Assembly: GCF_000720475.1 (NCBI RefSeq)
Contig: NZ_JOAP01000025.1
Span: forward strand, 124,001 to 188,000
DNA length: 64,000 bases
Reading direction: 5' to 3'
From: Streptomyces aureocirculatus
GTDB taxonomy: Bacteria; Actinomycetota; Actinomycetes; Streptomycetales; Streptomycetaceae
Part shown: piece after piece, positions 35,782 through 44,124 of the stretch
Position numbering within the stretch: the first letter of the stretch is position 1
Layout of the letters: every line of letters starts with the position of its first letter
Notes under the pieces: model-generated
What the model was told of the DNA's origin: nothing
Database searches by the model: none
The model's input: the letters and a program-made list of their open reading frames with translations, nothing else
Position numbers and translations under genes: made by a program

Positions 35782-36924
35782 GTGGTACTGAAAACCTTCG
35801 GCTGGTCGTTCGCAGTCACTGCGCTCGGCCTGGTCGCAGCGGTGCTCTTCGGGGGGTGGGCGGCGCTAGGACTCGTGGCGATCCTGTCCATCATGGAGAT
35901 CTCGCTGTCCTTCGACAACGCGGTGGTCAACGCCGGAATCCTGAAGAAGATGAATGCCTTCTGGCAGAAAATCTTCCTCACCATCGGCATCGTCATCGCC
36001 GTCTTCGGCATGCGCCTCGTCTTCCCGGTCGTGATCGTCGCTGTCAGCGCCAAGATGGGCCCCATCGAAGCGGTCCGGCTCGCGCTCAACGACAAGGACA
36101 AGTACCAGCAGCTCGTCACCGACGCGCACCCGTCGATCGCCGCCTTCGGTGGCATGTTCCTGCTGATGATCTTCCTCGACTTCATCTTCGAGGACCGGGA
36201 CATCAAGTGGCTCGGCTGGCTGGAGCGCCCCCTTGCCAAGCTCGGCAAGGTCGACATGCTCTCGGTGTGCATCGCGCTCATCGTGCTGCTCGCCTCTTCG
36301 ATGACCTTCGCCAAGCACGCGCACCAGCACGGCGGCGCCCATGCCGACAAGGCGGAGACAGTCCTCATCTCAGGACTCGCGGGCCTGATCACCTATCTCG
36401 TGGTGGGCGGTCTCTCCGGCTTCTTCGAAAGCAAACTCGAGGAAGAGGAGGAGCGTGAGCACGAGGAGGAGGAGAAGGCCAAGAAGTCGGGCAAGCCCGT
36501 CTCGGCCATCGCGCTCTCGGGCCAGGCCGCGTTCTTCATGTTCCTCTATCTGGAGGTCCTGGACGCGTCCTTCTCCTTCGACGGTGTCATCGGCGCCTTC
36601 GCCATCACCAACGACATCGTCCTGATGGCGCTCGGCCTCGGCATCGGCGCGATGTACGTCCGGTCGCTCACGGTCTATCTGGTCCGCGAGGGCACCCTCG
36701 ACGACTATGTCTACCTGGAGCACGGCGCGCACTACGCCATCGGCGCCCTCGCCGCGATCCTGCTCGTCACCATCCAGTACGAGATCAACGAGTTCATCAC
36801 CGGCTCGATCGGCGTGCTCCTGATCGGCGCCTCCTTCTGGTCGTCCGTGCGCCGCAACAAGCGGCTCGCAGCCGAGGAAGGTACGGGCACGGACGAGAAG
36901 GCAGAGGTGCCGTCCGGAGTCTGA
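35782..36924 (+). CDS. DUF475 (TerC-like) integral membrane protein
   Basis: A 380-residue membrane protein with about eight helices. Two repeated acidic intramembrane motifs are visible: ILSIMEISLSFDNAVVNAGI (about 34-53) and LEVLDASFSFDGVIGAFAIT (about 258-277); such E-x-S-x-S-F-D-N/G motifs resemble TerC/LysE-superfamily metal sites. A long charged insert (SKLEEEEEREHEEEEKAKKS, about 215-234) faces the cytoplasm. Known Ter systems pair such membrane proteins with TerD; here it directly follows two TerD genes. A TACGAT -10-like hexamer lies 10 nt before the GTG start. Confidence 0.9.
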   Translation: MVLKTFGWSFAVTALGLVAAVLFGGWAALGLVAILSIMEISLSFDNAVVNAGILKKMNAFWQKIFLTIGIVIAVFGMRLVFPVVIVAVSAKMGPIEAVRLALNDKDKYQQLVTDAHPSIAAFGGMFLLMIFLDFIFEDRDIKWLGWLERPLAKLGKVDMLSVCIALIVLLASSMTFAKHAHQHGGAHADKAETVLISGLAGLITYLVVGGLSGFFESKLEEEEEREHEEEEKAKKSGKPVSAIALSGQAAFFMFLYLEVLDASFSFDGVIGAFAITNDIVLMALGLGIGAMYVRSLTVYLVREGTLDDYVYLEHGAHYAIGALAAILLVTIQYEINEFITGSIGVLLIGASFWSSVRRNKRLAAEEGTGTDEKAEVPSGV

Positions 36925-37231
36925 CCGGGTCTGACCGGCCGCACCGGCCGCACCGGCCGTCGGCGGTCACCGGCCCGTCCTGCGGTCGTTGTCCGCCGGG
37001 CGTCCCGCAGGCCCGAGCGCATCGCGATGGCGGCGTCCCCCACCCGGGGGGCGCCGCCATCGGCGTACGCGCTCTGGCATACGGTGAGCCGACTTCGCCG
37101 TCCGGACGTGTGGCACCGGCCCAGGTGAGGAACGCTTTGTGCGGGGCGGCAGTTGAGGACCCGGAGGACCTGGGATCGGGCCGCCCCGTGGCGTACGCAC
37201 AACTGACACGGGGCTTCTTTCTGGGGGTGGC
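36925..37231. other. 307-bp intergenic region after DUF475
   Basis: Starts with a 9-bp CCGGCCGCA tandem run (about 36935-36958), includes the terminator at 37027-37060, and then a GGAAC (37129-37133) followed 18 bp later by GTT (37152-37154), which resembles an ECF-type (SigR-like) promoter for the TerA-like gene at 37232. No ORF is supported. Confidence 0.4.
37027..37060. terminator. terminator after DUF475
   Basis: ATGGCGGCGTCCCC (37027-37040) pairs with GGGGGCGCCGCCAT (37047-37060): 13 Watson-Crick pairs and one T-G pair, loop CACCCG. Confidence 0.7.
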
Positions 37232-37978
37232 ATGTCCTTCTGGGACGGTCTGCGGCCGAGGCGTGCGATGGATTTCGCGTCGGGCAGCTCCGCGACCAAC
37301 TCCATCGAACTGACCAAGCGCAATCCGGCGGTCTCGCTCACCAAACAGGGCGCGGCCACCGGCAATCTCCGCGTCACGCTGACGTGGCAGATGCGCACGT
37401 CCGACCTCATCGGCAAGAAGCGCGGCGGCGGCAGCCTGCTGCGGCACCCGCTGAAGCTGTTCCAGCCCGAACCGGTGCAGGCGCACACACAGAGCATGGT
37501 CAACGTCGACCTGGACCTCGGCTGTCTGTATGAGCTGACCGACGGCAGCAAGGGCGTGGTGCAGCCCCTCGGGCACTTCTTCGGCAGCCTCAACTCGCCG
37601 CCGTACGTCAAGGGCAGCGGTGACGACCGGTTCGGCTCGGGCTCCGGCGAGACGATCTACGTCAACCTCGACCAGCGCGAGTCGATCAAACGGCTCCTCG
37701 TGTTCGTCTACATCTACGACCAGACACCGGCCTTCGACCGCACCCACGCCAAGGTGACGCTCTACCCCAGCAACGGCCCCCGCGTCGAGATCGACCTGGA
37801 GGAGCGCGCCCCGCAGGCCCGCTCCTGCGCCGTGCTGATGCTGGAGAACGTCAAGGACGAACTGATCGTGCGCCGCGAGGTCCGGTACGTGTACGGCTTC
37901 CAGGCCGAGCTCGACCGGCTGTACGGCTGGGGCCTGCAGTGGGGCCGGGGCTACAAGAGCAAGGTGGGCGGCGGCTGA
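37232..37978 (+). CDS. TerA-like tellurium-resistance family protein
   Basis: A 248-residue TerD-superfamily protein of the TerA-like group: VNVDLDLGCLYELTDGSKGV (about 90-109) and PPYVKGSGDDRFGSGSGETI (about 128-147) replace the classical TerD calcium loop, and VYIYDQTPAFDRTHAKVTLY follows. The start MSFWDGLRPRRAMDF is preceded by CTGGGGGTGG. It lies in the Ter locus between DUF475 and a third TerD protein transcribed from the opposite strand. The exact ligand is unknown. Confidence 0.82.
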   Translation: MSFWDGLRPRRAMDFASGSSATNSIELTKRNPAVSLTKQGAATGNLRVTLTWQMRTSDLIGKKRGGGSLLRHPLKLFQPEPVQAHTQSMVNVDLDLGCLYELTDGSKGVVQPLGHFFGSLNSPPYVKGSGDDRFGSGSGETIYVNLDQRESIKRLLVFVYIYDQTPAFDRTHAKVTLYPSNGPRVEIDLEERAPQARSCAVLMLENVKDELIVRREVRYVYGFQAELDRLYGWGLQWGRGYKSKVGGG

Positions 37979-37981
37979 ACC

Positions 37982-38003
37982 GCGGCCCCCGCGCGGGGGC
38001 CGC
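37982..38003. terminator. bidirectional terminator between TerA-like and TerD-PY genes
   Basis: A 22-bp perfect palindrome made of GCGGCCCCC, central GCGC, and GGGGGCCGC, filling the 25-bp gap between two convergent stops. Confidence 0.8.
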
Positions 38004-38936
38004 TCAGCGCGGCAGGAACTGCGGCCCCTGCGGCGGCAGCCGGAAGTTCGGGTCGGGCACGGGCGGGGGCGCCACCGGGTGCGGGTAGCCGTAGGCCGGG
38101 ACCGGCGGCTGGGTGGGCGCCGGCTGCGGATAGCCGTAGGACGGCTGCGGCGCCGGGTAGCGCGGCGGCTCGGGCGGGTAGCCGTACGCGGGCTGCGGCA
38201 CCGGCTGCGACATCGGCTGGGGCGCGGGCGGCGGGGCGGCGGGGTACGGCGCGGGCGGCAGGGTGTGGGCCGCCGGTGCGGGCGCGGCGGTCTCGGCCGG
38301 TGGCAGCGGCGCGGACCCGCCCGTCGTTCCCAGGTGCTGGGTCTGGGGCAGCGAGGCGTCGGGTGTCGGGTCGGTCACGGCCTCCGACTCGTCCACCAGG
38401 ATCCCGAAGTCCGTGGCGAGCCCCACCAGGCCGTTGGAGTACCCCTCGCCGAGCGCCCGGAACTTCCAGCTCCCGCCGCGGCGGTACAGCTCCCCGCAGA
38501 TCAGCGCGGTCTCGGCGCCGGTCTCCGGCGTGATGTCGAAGTACGCGAACGGCTCCGCACCCGCGGGAGCGGCCGGCGAGGCGTCGTACAGCAGGATCCG
38601 CAACGCGCTGACCTGCTCGAAGGGCTTGTTGTCCGCGGAGGCCACGAGCAGCACCCGGTCGACCGCCGGGTCCAGGCCCGCGAGGTCGGCCTGCACGGTG
38701 TCCGTCAGGCCCTCGGCGACCCGCTTCTTGCCGAGCCGCCAGACCTTGCCGGAGGGGTGGCGCGGCTGGTTGTAGAAGACGAAGTCCTCGTCGGAGCGCA
38801 CCCGGCCGTCGGTGCCGAGCAGCAGGGCCGACGCGTCGACGTCGGGGGAGCCCTGGCGCGGCGCCCAGCGAAGGACCGCGCGGACGGCGGCGGCTTCGAG
38901 CGGGACGTTCGACCCCTTCAACATCGCGTGCGTCAT
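38004..38936 (-). CDS. TerD-domain protein with a long Pro/Tyr-rich C-terminal tail
   Basis: A 310-residue protein. The TerD domain occupies about residues 1-180 (MTHAMLKGSNVPLEAAAVRA; DVDASALLLGTDGRVRSDED; GGSWKFRALGEGYSNGLVGL) but the [11 protein letters not shown] calcium loop is replaced by GKVWRLGKKRVAEGLTDTVQ, so calcium binding is doubtful. The tail (about 200-310) repeats PQPxYGYP/PAYGYP units, a pattern found in membrane- or surface-recruited actinobacterial proteins. ATG at 38936 with GGCAGGA upstream. It is convergent with the TerA-like gene and divergent from the aldolase unit. Confidence 0.85.
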   Translation of the reverse strand: MTHAMLKGSNVPLEAAAVRAVLRWAPRQGSPDVDASALLLGTDGRVRSDEDFVFYNQPRHPSGKVWRLGKKRVAEGLTDTVQADLAGLDPAVDRVLLVASADNKPFEQVSALRILLYDASPAAPAGAEPFAYFDITPETGAETALICGELYRRGGSWKFRALGEGYSNGLVGLATDFGILVDESEAVTDPTPDASLPQTQHLGTTGGSAPLPPAETAAPAPAAHTLPPAPYPAAPPPAPQPMSQPVPQPAYGYPPEPPRYPAPQPSYGYPQPAPTQPPVPAYGYPHPVAPPPVPDPNFRLPPQGPQFLPR

Positions 38937-39315
38937 GCGGTCATCCTGCCTTCCTTGTGCGGACCCGGACAACGCGGGGCCCCGGGGCCTGTCGCCGGAC
39001 TTCCACCGGTTCGCGGACCGTCTCGTGGCCCGCCTCGTGGCCCGCCTCGTGGCCCTCCTGACACGGGCCCGCGCCCGGACGAAAACTTTCGGACACGTGC
39101 CCGTCCTGCCCCCGTCCTGCCCGTCTGTCGGCCTATGACACCTGCCTGTGCAGGTGTGGGGCCCGCGTGTGCGACTTGGCCGGGTTACCTGGATTTCATG
39201 CCCGCGGGGAACCCTGGACACCCGCCTCTACGTACTATTACCGGCCACATCGTTTCGGATCGCGACGACGATATGGGCGTAACGGGCGATACCAGGAGAA
39301 TCTCAGAGGAACCAC
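38937..39315. promoter_or_regulatory. 379-bp divergent region ahead of the aldolase-PRTase-HAD unit
   Basis: Contains a 12-bp tandem repeat CTCGTGGCCCGC (39022-39057, three copies), a perfect 8-bp stem hairpin ACACCTGC-ctgt-GCAGGTGT (39138-39157), and an ECF-sigma-like promoter: GGAACC (39208-39213), 17 bp, then CGT (39231-39233). The spacing equals that of the candidate before the first TerD gene. TACTAT (39233-39238) might alternatively be a -10. No ORF is supported. Confidence 0.4.
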
Positions 39316-40482
39316 ATGCGTCATTTCGGGCACATAACCCCAGAGGTGAGCCAGCGCCTCTTCCATCGGGAGCCGTGTGCCTTCACCGCGGACTCCCCGC
39401 CGCAGCTTCTCGCGGCCGCGCTCGGTGCCACGCTCTACAGCCCCGCCACCCGCCCGCGCCTCGCTGACGACATCCTCAAGCAGTCCGCCCGTGGCGTGAT
39501 CTCGATGGTCGTCTGCCTTGAGGACTCGATCGGCGACGAGGACGTCGTGGCCGCCGAGGAGAATCTCGTCCGGCACTTCACCGATCTCGCCGGGCGCCCC
39601 GGCGCCGAGCCGCCCCTGCTCTTCATCCGGGTCCGCAGCGCCGAGCAGATCCCTGACCTGGTACGCAGGCTCGGCCCCGCGATCCGGCTCCTGTCCGGAT
39701 TCGTACTGCCGAAGTTCACCGAGGAGCGGGGCGTTCCGTTCCTGGAGTCCCTCGCGGCGGCGGAGGCGGCGAGCGGGCGGCGGCTCTTCGCGATGCCGGT
39801 CCTCGAATCGCCGCAGCTCCTCTACCTGGAGAGCCGCGCCGAGACGCTCGCCGGGATCGCCCGTACCGTCGACAAGTACCGCGACCGGGTGCTCGCGCTG
39901 CGGCTCGGCGTCACCGACTTCTGCTCGGCGTACGGGCTGCGCAGACCGCCGCACATGACCGCCTACGACGTGCAGATCGTGGCGTCCGTCATCGCCGACG
40001 TGGTCAACCACCTCGGCAGGGCCGACGGCACCGGCTTCACCGTGACCGGGCCGGTGTGGGAGTACTTCCGCGTCCAGGAGCGGATGTTCAAGCCGCAACT
40101 GCGGCAGAGCCCCTTCCTCCAGGTGCGTGCCGAGGAGCTGCGCCAGGCCCTCATCGAGCACGACCTGGACGGCCTGCTGCGCGAGATCGAGCTCGACCGG
40201 GCCAACGGCCTGCTCGGCAAGACCTGCATCCACCCCTCGCACGTACTGCCCGTGCACGCCCTGTCGGTCGTCAGCCGCGAGGAGTTCAGCGACGCCCAGG
40301 ACATCCTCCGGCCCGAGCAGGGCGGGGGCGGTGTGCTGCGCTCCGCGTACACGAACAAGATGAACGAGGTGAAGCCGCACCGCGCCTGGGCGGAGCGGAC
40401 CCTGCGCCGCGCCGAGGTCTTCGGCGTCGCGCGGGAGGACGTCGGCTTCGTGGAACTGCTCAGCGCGGGGCTGCCCTCGTGA
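39316..40482 (+). CDS. HpcH/HpaI aldolase/citrate-lyase-type protein of the Ter locus
   Basis: A 388-residue TIM-barrel aldolase of the CitE-like group: GVISMVVCLEDSIGDEDVVA carries the conserved acidic metal ligand, FVLPKFTEERGVPFLESLAA and MPVLESPQLLYLESRAETLA follow, and LRLGVTDFCSAYGLRRPPHM plus GKTCIHPSHVLPVHAL complete the family pattern. In Ter-associated biosynthetic clusters such aldolases are predicted to make or cleave a C-C bond in a nucleoside-like metabolite. AGAGGAACC precedes the ATG. Its TGA overlaps the next start (GTGA). Confidence 0.9.
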   Translation: MRHFGHITPEVSQRLFHREPCAFTADSPPQLLAAALGATLYSPATRPRLADDILKQSARGVISMVVCLEDSIGDEDVVAAEENLVRHFTDLAGRPGAEPPLLFIRVRSAEQIPDLVRRLGPAIRLLSGFVLPKFTEERGVPFLESLAAAEAASGRRLFAMPVLESPQLLYLESRAETLAGIARTVDKYRDRVLALRLGVTDFCSAYGLRRPPHMTAYDVQIVASVIADVVNHLGRADGTGFTVTGPVWEYFRVQERMFKPQLRQSPFLQVRAEELRQALIEHDLDGLLREIELDRANGLLGKTCIHPSHVLPVHALSVVSREEFSDAQDILRPEQGGGGVLRSAYTNKMNEVKPHRAWAERTLRRAEVFGVAREDVGFVELLSAGLPS

Positions 40483-43298
40483 CGGACATGAGCGCGAACG
40501 TGAGGAAGACGCAAGACGTGGTGTGGTCGGGTACGTGGGTCGCCGAGCGGCTCGGGGTCGAGCTGATCGAGAACGGGTCGGGGGGCGGCGGGGCCGCGGG
40601 CGGAGGTACGGGGGACGGCCGTGCTGGGAGCGTCGGGGGCGCTGGGGGCGCCGGGAGTGCCGGGTGCGACGGTGCCGGGAGTGGGAGTGCCGGGAGTGCT
40701 GGGAGCGCCGGTTGCGACGGTGCCGGGAGCGGGAGCGGGGGCGCCGGGAGTGCCGGGAGTGCCGGGGGCGACGGGAGTGCCGGGAGCGGCGGTGTCGGGA
40801 GTGGGCGGCTGAAGGAGTTGCTCGGGCTCGCGCTGCGGCGCAACCCCAAGCGGGCGCACCTGCTCGTGTCGAACGTCCTCGGCAAACACGTACCGCAGCA
40901 CCCGTCGGTGATCTGGCGCTCCGGGTACGACCTCGGCGTCCGCGTACGCGACCTCCTCGGGGACCGCGACGCGGCCCGCGCCGTCGTCCTCGGCTACGCG
41001 GAGACCGCGACGGGGCTCGGCCACAGCGTCGCCGACGGCCTCGCCCTCGCCCCCTACCTGCACTCCACGCGCCGCCCCGTCGCCGGCGTGGAGCGCGCGG
41101 GCGGCTTCGAGGAGTCCCACTCGCACGCCACCTCCCACCTGCTGCTCCCCGAGGACCCCCGGCTGCTCGCCGGTGACGGCGCGCTGGTCCTCGTCGACGA
41201 CGAGTTCTCCACCGGCAACACGGTCCTGAACACCATCCGCGCCCTGCACGCACGGTTCCCGCGGCAGCGGTACGTCATCGTCGCCCTGGTCGACATGCGC
41301 GCCCCCGAGGACCGGGACCGCCTCGACGTCTTCGCGCGCGAGCTCGGCGCCCGCGTCGACCTGGTCGCGCTCGCCTCCGGCACGGTGCGGCTGCCCGACG
41401 GCGTCCTGGAGAAGGGGCAGGCCCTGGTCGCGGAGCACGAAGCGGCGGCGGCGGAGACGGCCGGGGCGGTGGCGGCGGCCGGGGCTCCGGCGCCCGCGCC
41501 GTGCGGCGAGCTAGCACCCGTCACGCGCGTCGACCTCGGCTGGCCCGTGGGCGTGCCCGACGGCGGGCGGCACGGCTTCACCCCCGCGCACCGGGAGCGC
41601 CTCCACGCGGAGCTGCCGGGCATGGCCGAGCGGATCGCCGCCGCGCTGCCCGCGGACGCGCGCCGCGTCCTGGTCCTCGGCTTCGAGGAGCTGATGTACG
41701 CACCGCTCGCCCTCGGCACGGCCATCGAGGAGCGGCTCGGCCGCACGGGCACCGAGGTGCGGTACTCCACGACCACCCGCTCACCCGTCCTCGCCGTGGA
41801 CGACCCCGGGTACGCCATCCGCACCCGCCTCGTCTTCCCTGCGCACGACGACCCGGCCGACGGGCCGGGGCCGCGCTTCGCGTACAACGTGGCGGGCGGC
41901 GGCTTCGACGCGGTCGTCGCGGTGGTCGACTCCACCGCGGACACCCCCGCGCTGCACGCGCCCGACGGCCTCCTCGCCCGGCTCGCCGCGCACACCGGGC
42001 ACGTGCTGCTCGCCGTCGTGCCGTCGTACGTCCCCGCGTACGCCCTCTCCGAGGCCCCTGCCCAGGCCCTCACACCAGCCCCTTCGCAGGCCCCTCCGCA
42101 CGCCCCCTCGCACGCCCCTCAAGATCAGGAAGCCTCCTTGCTGCCCGAACCCCTCCGCGGTCCCGCCTTCTCCTCGTACGCCGCCGACGACGTCGGCTGG
42201 CTGCTCCAGGACCTCTCGGACGTCACCCTTGAGGCGCCCACCGAGGAGCGCGAGGAGGCCATCCAGAGCGGCGGCGCGCACTACGCCGAGTCGCTGCCGG
42301 TGGAGTACCAGCCGAGCCCGCAGTACCAGGATCTGTTCCGGGCCGCGCTCGACACCTCCGCGGCCCGCATCGCGCAGGCGGTCGGCACGGTCACCGAGAC
42401 CGTCATCGCCGAGCGGTCGCCCCGCCCGGTCCTGGTGTCCCTCGCCCGCGCGGGCACCCCCGTCGGCGTCCTGATGCGCCGCTGGGCCAAGCACCGGCAC
42501 GGCCTGGACCTGCCGCACTACGCCGTGTCCATCGTGCGCGGCCGCGGCATCGACGCCAACGCGCTGCGCTGGCTGGCCGCGCACCACGACCCCGCCGACG
42601 TGGTCTTCGTCGACGGCTGGACCGGCAAGGGCGCGATCACCCGTGAACTGGCCGTGGCGGTCGAGGAGTTCGAGGCGGCGGGCGGCGCCACGGGCTTCGA
42701 CCCCGAGATGGCCGTGCTCGCCGACCCCGGCTCCTGCGTCCGCACCTACGGCACCCGCGAGGACTTCCTCATCCCGTCCGCGTGCCTGAACTCCACGGTG
42801 TCCGGGCTGATCTCGCGTACGGTGCTGCGCGCCGACCTCGTCGGGCCCGACGACTTCCACGGCGCGAAGTTCTACCGCGACCTCGCGGACACCGATGTGT
42901 CCCGCGACTTCGTCGACGCCGTCGCCGCCCGCTTCGACGAGGTCGCCGACGCCGTGGCCGCGCGGGTCAAGGAGATGCTCGCCGCGGACCGCGCCCCGAC
43001 CTGGGAGGGCTGGGCCGCCGTCGAGCGGATCAGCGAGGAGTACGGCATCCACGACGTGAACCTGGTCAAGCCCGGCGTCGGCGAGACCACGCGCGTGCTG
43101 CTGCGCCGCGTCCCGTGGAAGATCCTGGCCCGCGCGGGCGCGGGCGCCGACCTCGACCATGTGCGGCTGCTCGCCGAACAGCGCGGTGTGCCCGTCGAGG
43201 AGGTCGCCGAACTCCCGTACACCTGCATGGGGTTGATCCACCCCCGGTACACGCGGGGCGCCACCGGCGCGGACGGCAGGGCGGTGGCGTCCACATGA
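40479..43298 (+). CDS. fused PRTase_2-TRSP-StiP/PRTase_1-PELOTA protein of the Ter locus
   Basis: A 939-residue cytoplasmic fusion. Part 1: phosphoribosyltransferase domain with PRPP loop LVLVDDEFSTGNTVLN (about 237-250). Part 2: TRSP domain, named for its motif, seen as RYSTTTRSPVLAVDD (about 426-440). Linker: Ala/Pro-rich, ALSEAPAQALTPAPSQ onward (about 520-557). Part 3: StiP/PRTase_1-like domain (HYAESLPVEYQPSPQYQDLF; VLVSLARAGTPVGVLMRRWA; DVVFVDGWTGKGAITREL). Part 4: PELOTA-type RNA-binding C-terminus (VLLRRVPWKILARAG; EQRGVPVEEVAELPYTCMGL). A Gly/Ser/Ala insert (about 33-111) splits the N-terminal region. These parts are separate genes in many Ter loci. GTG overlaps the aldolase stop; the TGA overlaps the HAD start. 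Confidence 0.85.
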   Translation: MTDMSANVRKTQDVVWSGTWVAERLGVELIENGSGGGGAAGGGTGDGRAGSVGGAGGAGSAGCDGAGSGSAGSAGSAGCDGAGSGSGGAGSAGSAGGDGSAGSGGVGSGRLKELLGLALRRNPKRAHLLVSNVLGKHVPQHPSVIWRSGYDLGVRVRDLLGDRDAARAVVLGYAETATGLGHSVADGLALAPYLHSTRRPVAGVERAGGFEESHSHATSHLLLPEDPRLLAGDGALVLVDDEFSTGNTVLNTIRALHARFPRQRYVIVALVDMRAPEDRDRLDVFARELGARVDLVALASGTVRLPDGVLEKGQALVAEHEAAAAETAGAVAAAGAPAPAPCGELAPVTRVDLGWPVGVPDGGRHGFTPAHRERLHAELPGMAERIAAALPADARRVLVLGFEELMYAPLALGTAIEERLGRTGTEVRYSTTTRSPVLAVDDPGYAIRTRLVFPAHDDPADGPGPRFAYNVAGGGFDAVVAVVDSTADTPALHAPDGLLARLAAHTGHVLLAVVPSYVPAYALSEAPAQALTPAPSQAPPHAPSHAPQDQEASLLPEPLRGPAFSSYAADDVGWLLQDLSDVTLEAPTEEREEAIQSGGAHYAESLPVEYQPSPQYQDLFRAALDTSAARIAQAVGTVTETVIAERSPRPVLVSLARAGTPVGVLMRRWAKHRHGLDLPHYAVSIVRGRGIDANALRWLAAHHDPADVVFVDGWTGKGAITRELAVAVEEFEAAGGATGFDPEMAVLADPGSCVRTYGTREDFLIPSACLNSTVSGLISRTVLRADLVGPDDFHGAKFYRDLADTDVSRDFVDAVAARFDEVADAVAARVKEMLAADRAPTWEGWAAVERISEEYGIHDVNLVKPGVGETTRVLLRRVPWKILARAGAGADLDHVRLLAEQRGVPVEEVAELPYTCMGLIHPRYTRGATGADGRAVAST
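40590..40810. repeat. degenerate GGGAGTGCC tandem repeat encoding a Gly/Ser/Ala tract
   Basis: Roughly twenty degenerate units of GGGAGTGCC/GGGAGCGCC/GGGGGCGCC in near-tandem order within the PRTase gene. The unit length is a multiple of 3 so the frame is kept and the product is GSAGSAG with two CDGAGS segments. Base use here (G-rich, T at wobble) differs from the flanking codons. Confidence 0.8.
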
Positions 43299-44116
43299 CC
43301 GCCCCCCACGCCGGTGCCCCGCGCCTCCTCGTCGCCAGCGACCTGGACCGCACCCTCATCTACTCCGCCGCCGCGCTCGGCCTGACCATGCCCGACGCGC
43401 AGGCGCCGCGGCTGCTGTGCGTCGAGGTGTACGAGGGCAAGCCCCTTTCGTACGTCACGGAGACCGCCGCCGCACTGCTCACGGAACTGGCGGAGCGCGC
43501 CGTCTTCGTGCCCACGACGACCCGCACCCGCGAGCAGTACCACCGCGTCCACCTCCCGGGCCCTGTACCGCGGTACGCGATCTGCGCCAACGGCGGGCAC
43601 CTGCTCGTCGACGGGGTGTCGGACCCGCGGTGGCGGGCGGACGTCGACCGCCGCCTCGCCGCCGAGTGCGCGCCCCTCGACGAGATCCGCGCCCATCTGC
43701 TGCGCACCGCCGACCCCGCCTGGCTCCTCAAGGAGCGCGTCGCCGAGGACCTCTTCGCCTACCTCGTCGTGGAGCGCGCGCTGCTGCCGTCCGGCTGGGT
43801 CAAGGAGCTGGGGGAGTGGGCCGTGGAGCGCGGCTGGACCGTCTCCTTGCAGGGGCGCAAGATCTACGCGGTGCCGCGGCCGCTGACCAAGAGCGCGGCC
43901 ATGCGGGAGATCGCACGGCGTGCGGGCGCCGATGAGGTGTTCGCCGCCGGGGACTCGCTCCTCGACGCCGATCTGCTCGCCGCGGCCGACCGCTCCTGGC
44001 GGCCCTCCCACGGGGAGCTCGCCGACACGGGGTGGTCGGTGCCGGGGCTCACGGTGGTGCCGGAGCGGGGGGTCGCCGCGGGTGAGCAGATCCTACGAGG
44101 CTTCCTGGCCGCGTAG
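43295..44116 (+). CDS. HAD-family phosphatase of the Ter locus
   Basis: A 273-residue Cof/sucrose-phosphatase-like HAD hydrolase. Motif I is VASDLDRTLIYS (nucleophile Asp and +2 Asp, DxDxT form), motif II is VFVPTTTRTREQY, the lysine of motif III is in RPLTKSAAMREIA, and motif IV is EVFAAGDSLLDADLL. ATG overlaps the stop of the fused PRTase gene (ATGA), so the three enzymes are translated together. In the predicted Ter pathway the HAD removes a phosphate from the PRTase product. Confidence 0.9.
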   Translation: MTAPHAGAPRLLVASDLDRTLIYSAAALGLTMPDAQAPRLLCVEVYEGKPLSYVTETAAALLTELAERAVFVPTTTRTREQYHRVHLPGPVPRYAICANGGHLLVDGVSDPRWRADVDRRLAAECAPLDEIRAHLLRTADPAWLLKERVAEDLFAYLVVERALLPSGWVKELGEWAVERGWTVSLQGRKIYAVPRPLTKSAAMREIARRAGADEVFAAGDSLLDADLLAAADRSWRPSHGELADTGWSVPGLTVVPERGVAAGEQILRGFLAA

Positions 44117-44124
44117 GCCTCCTC

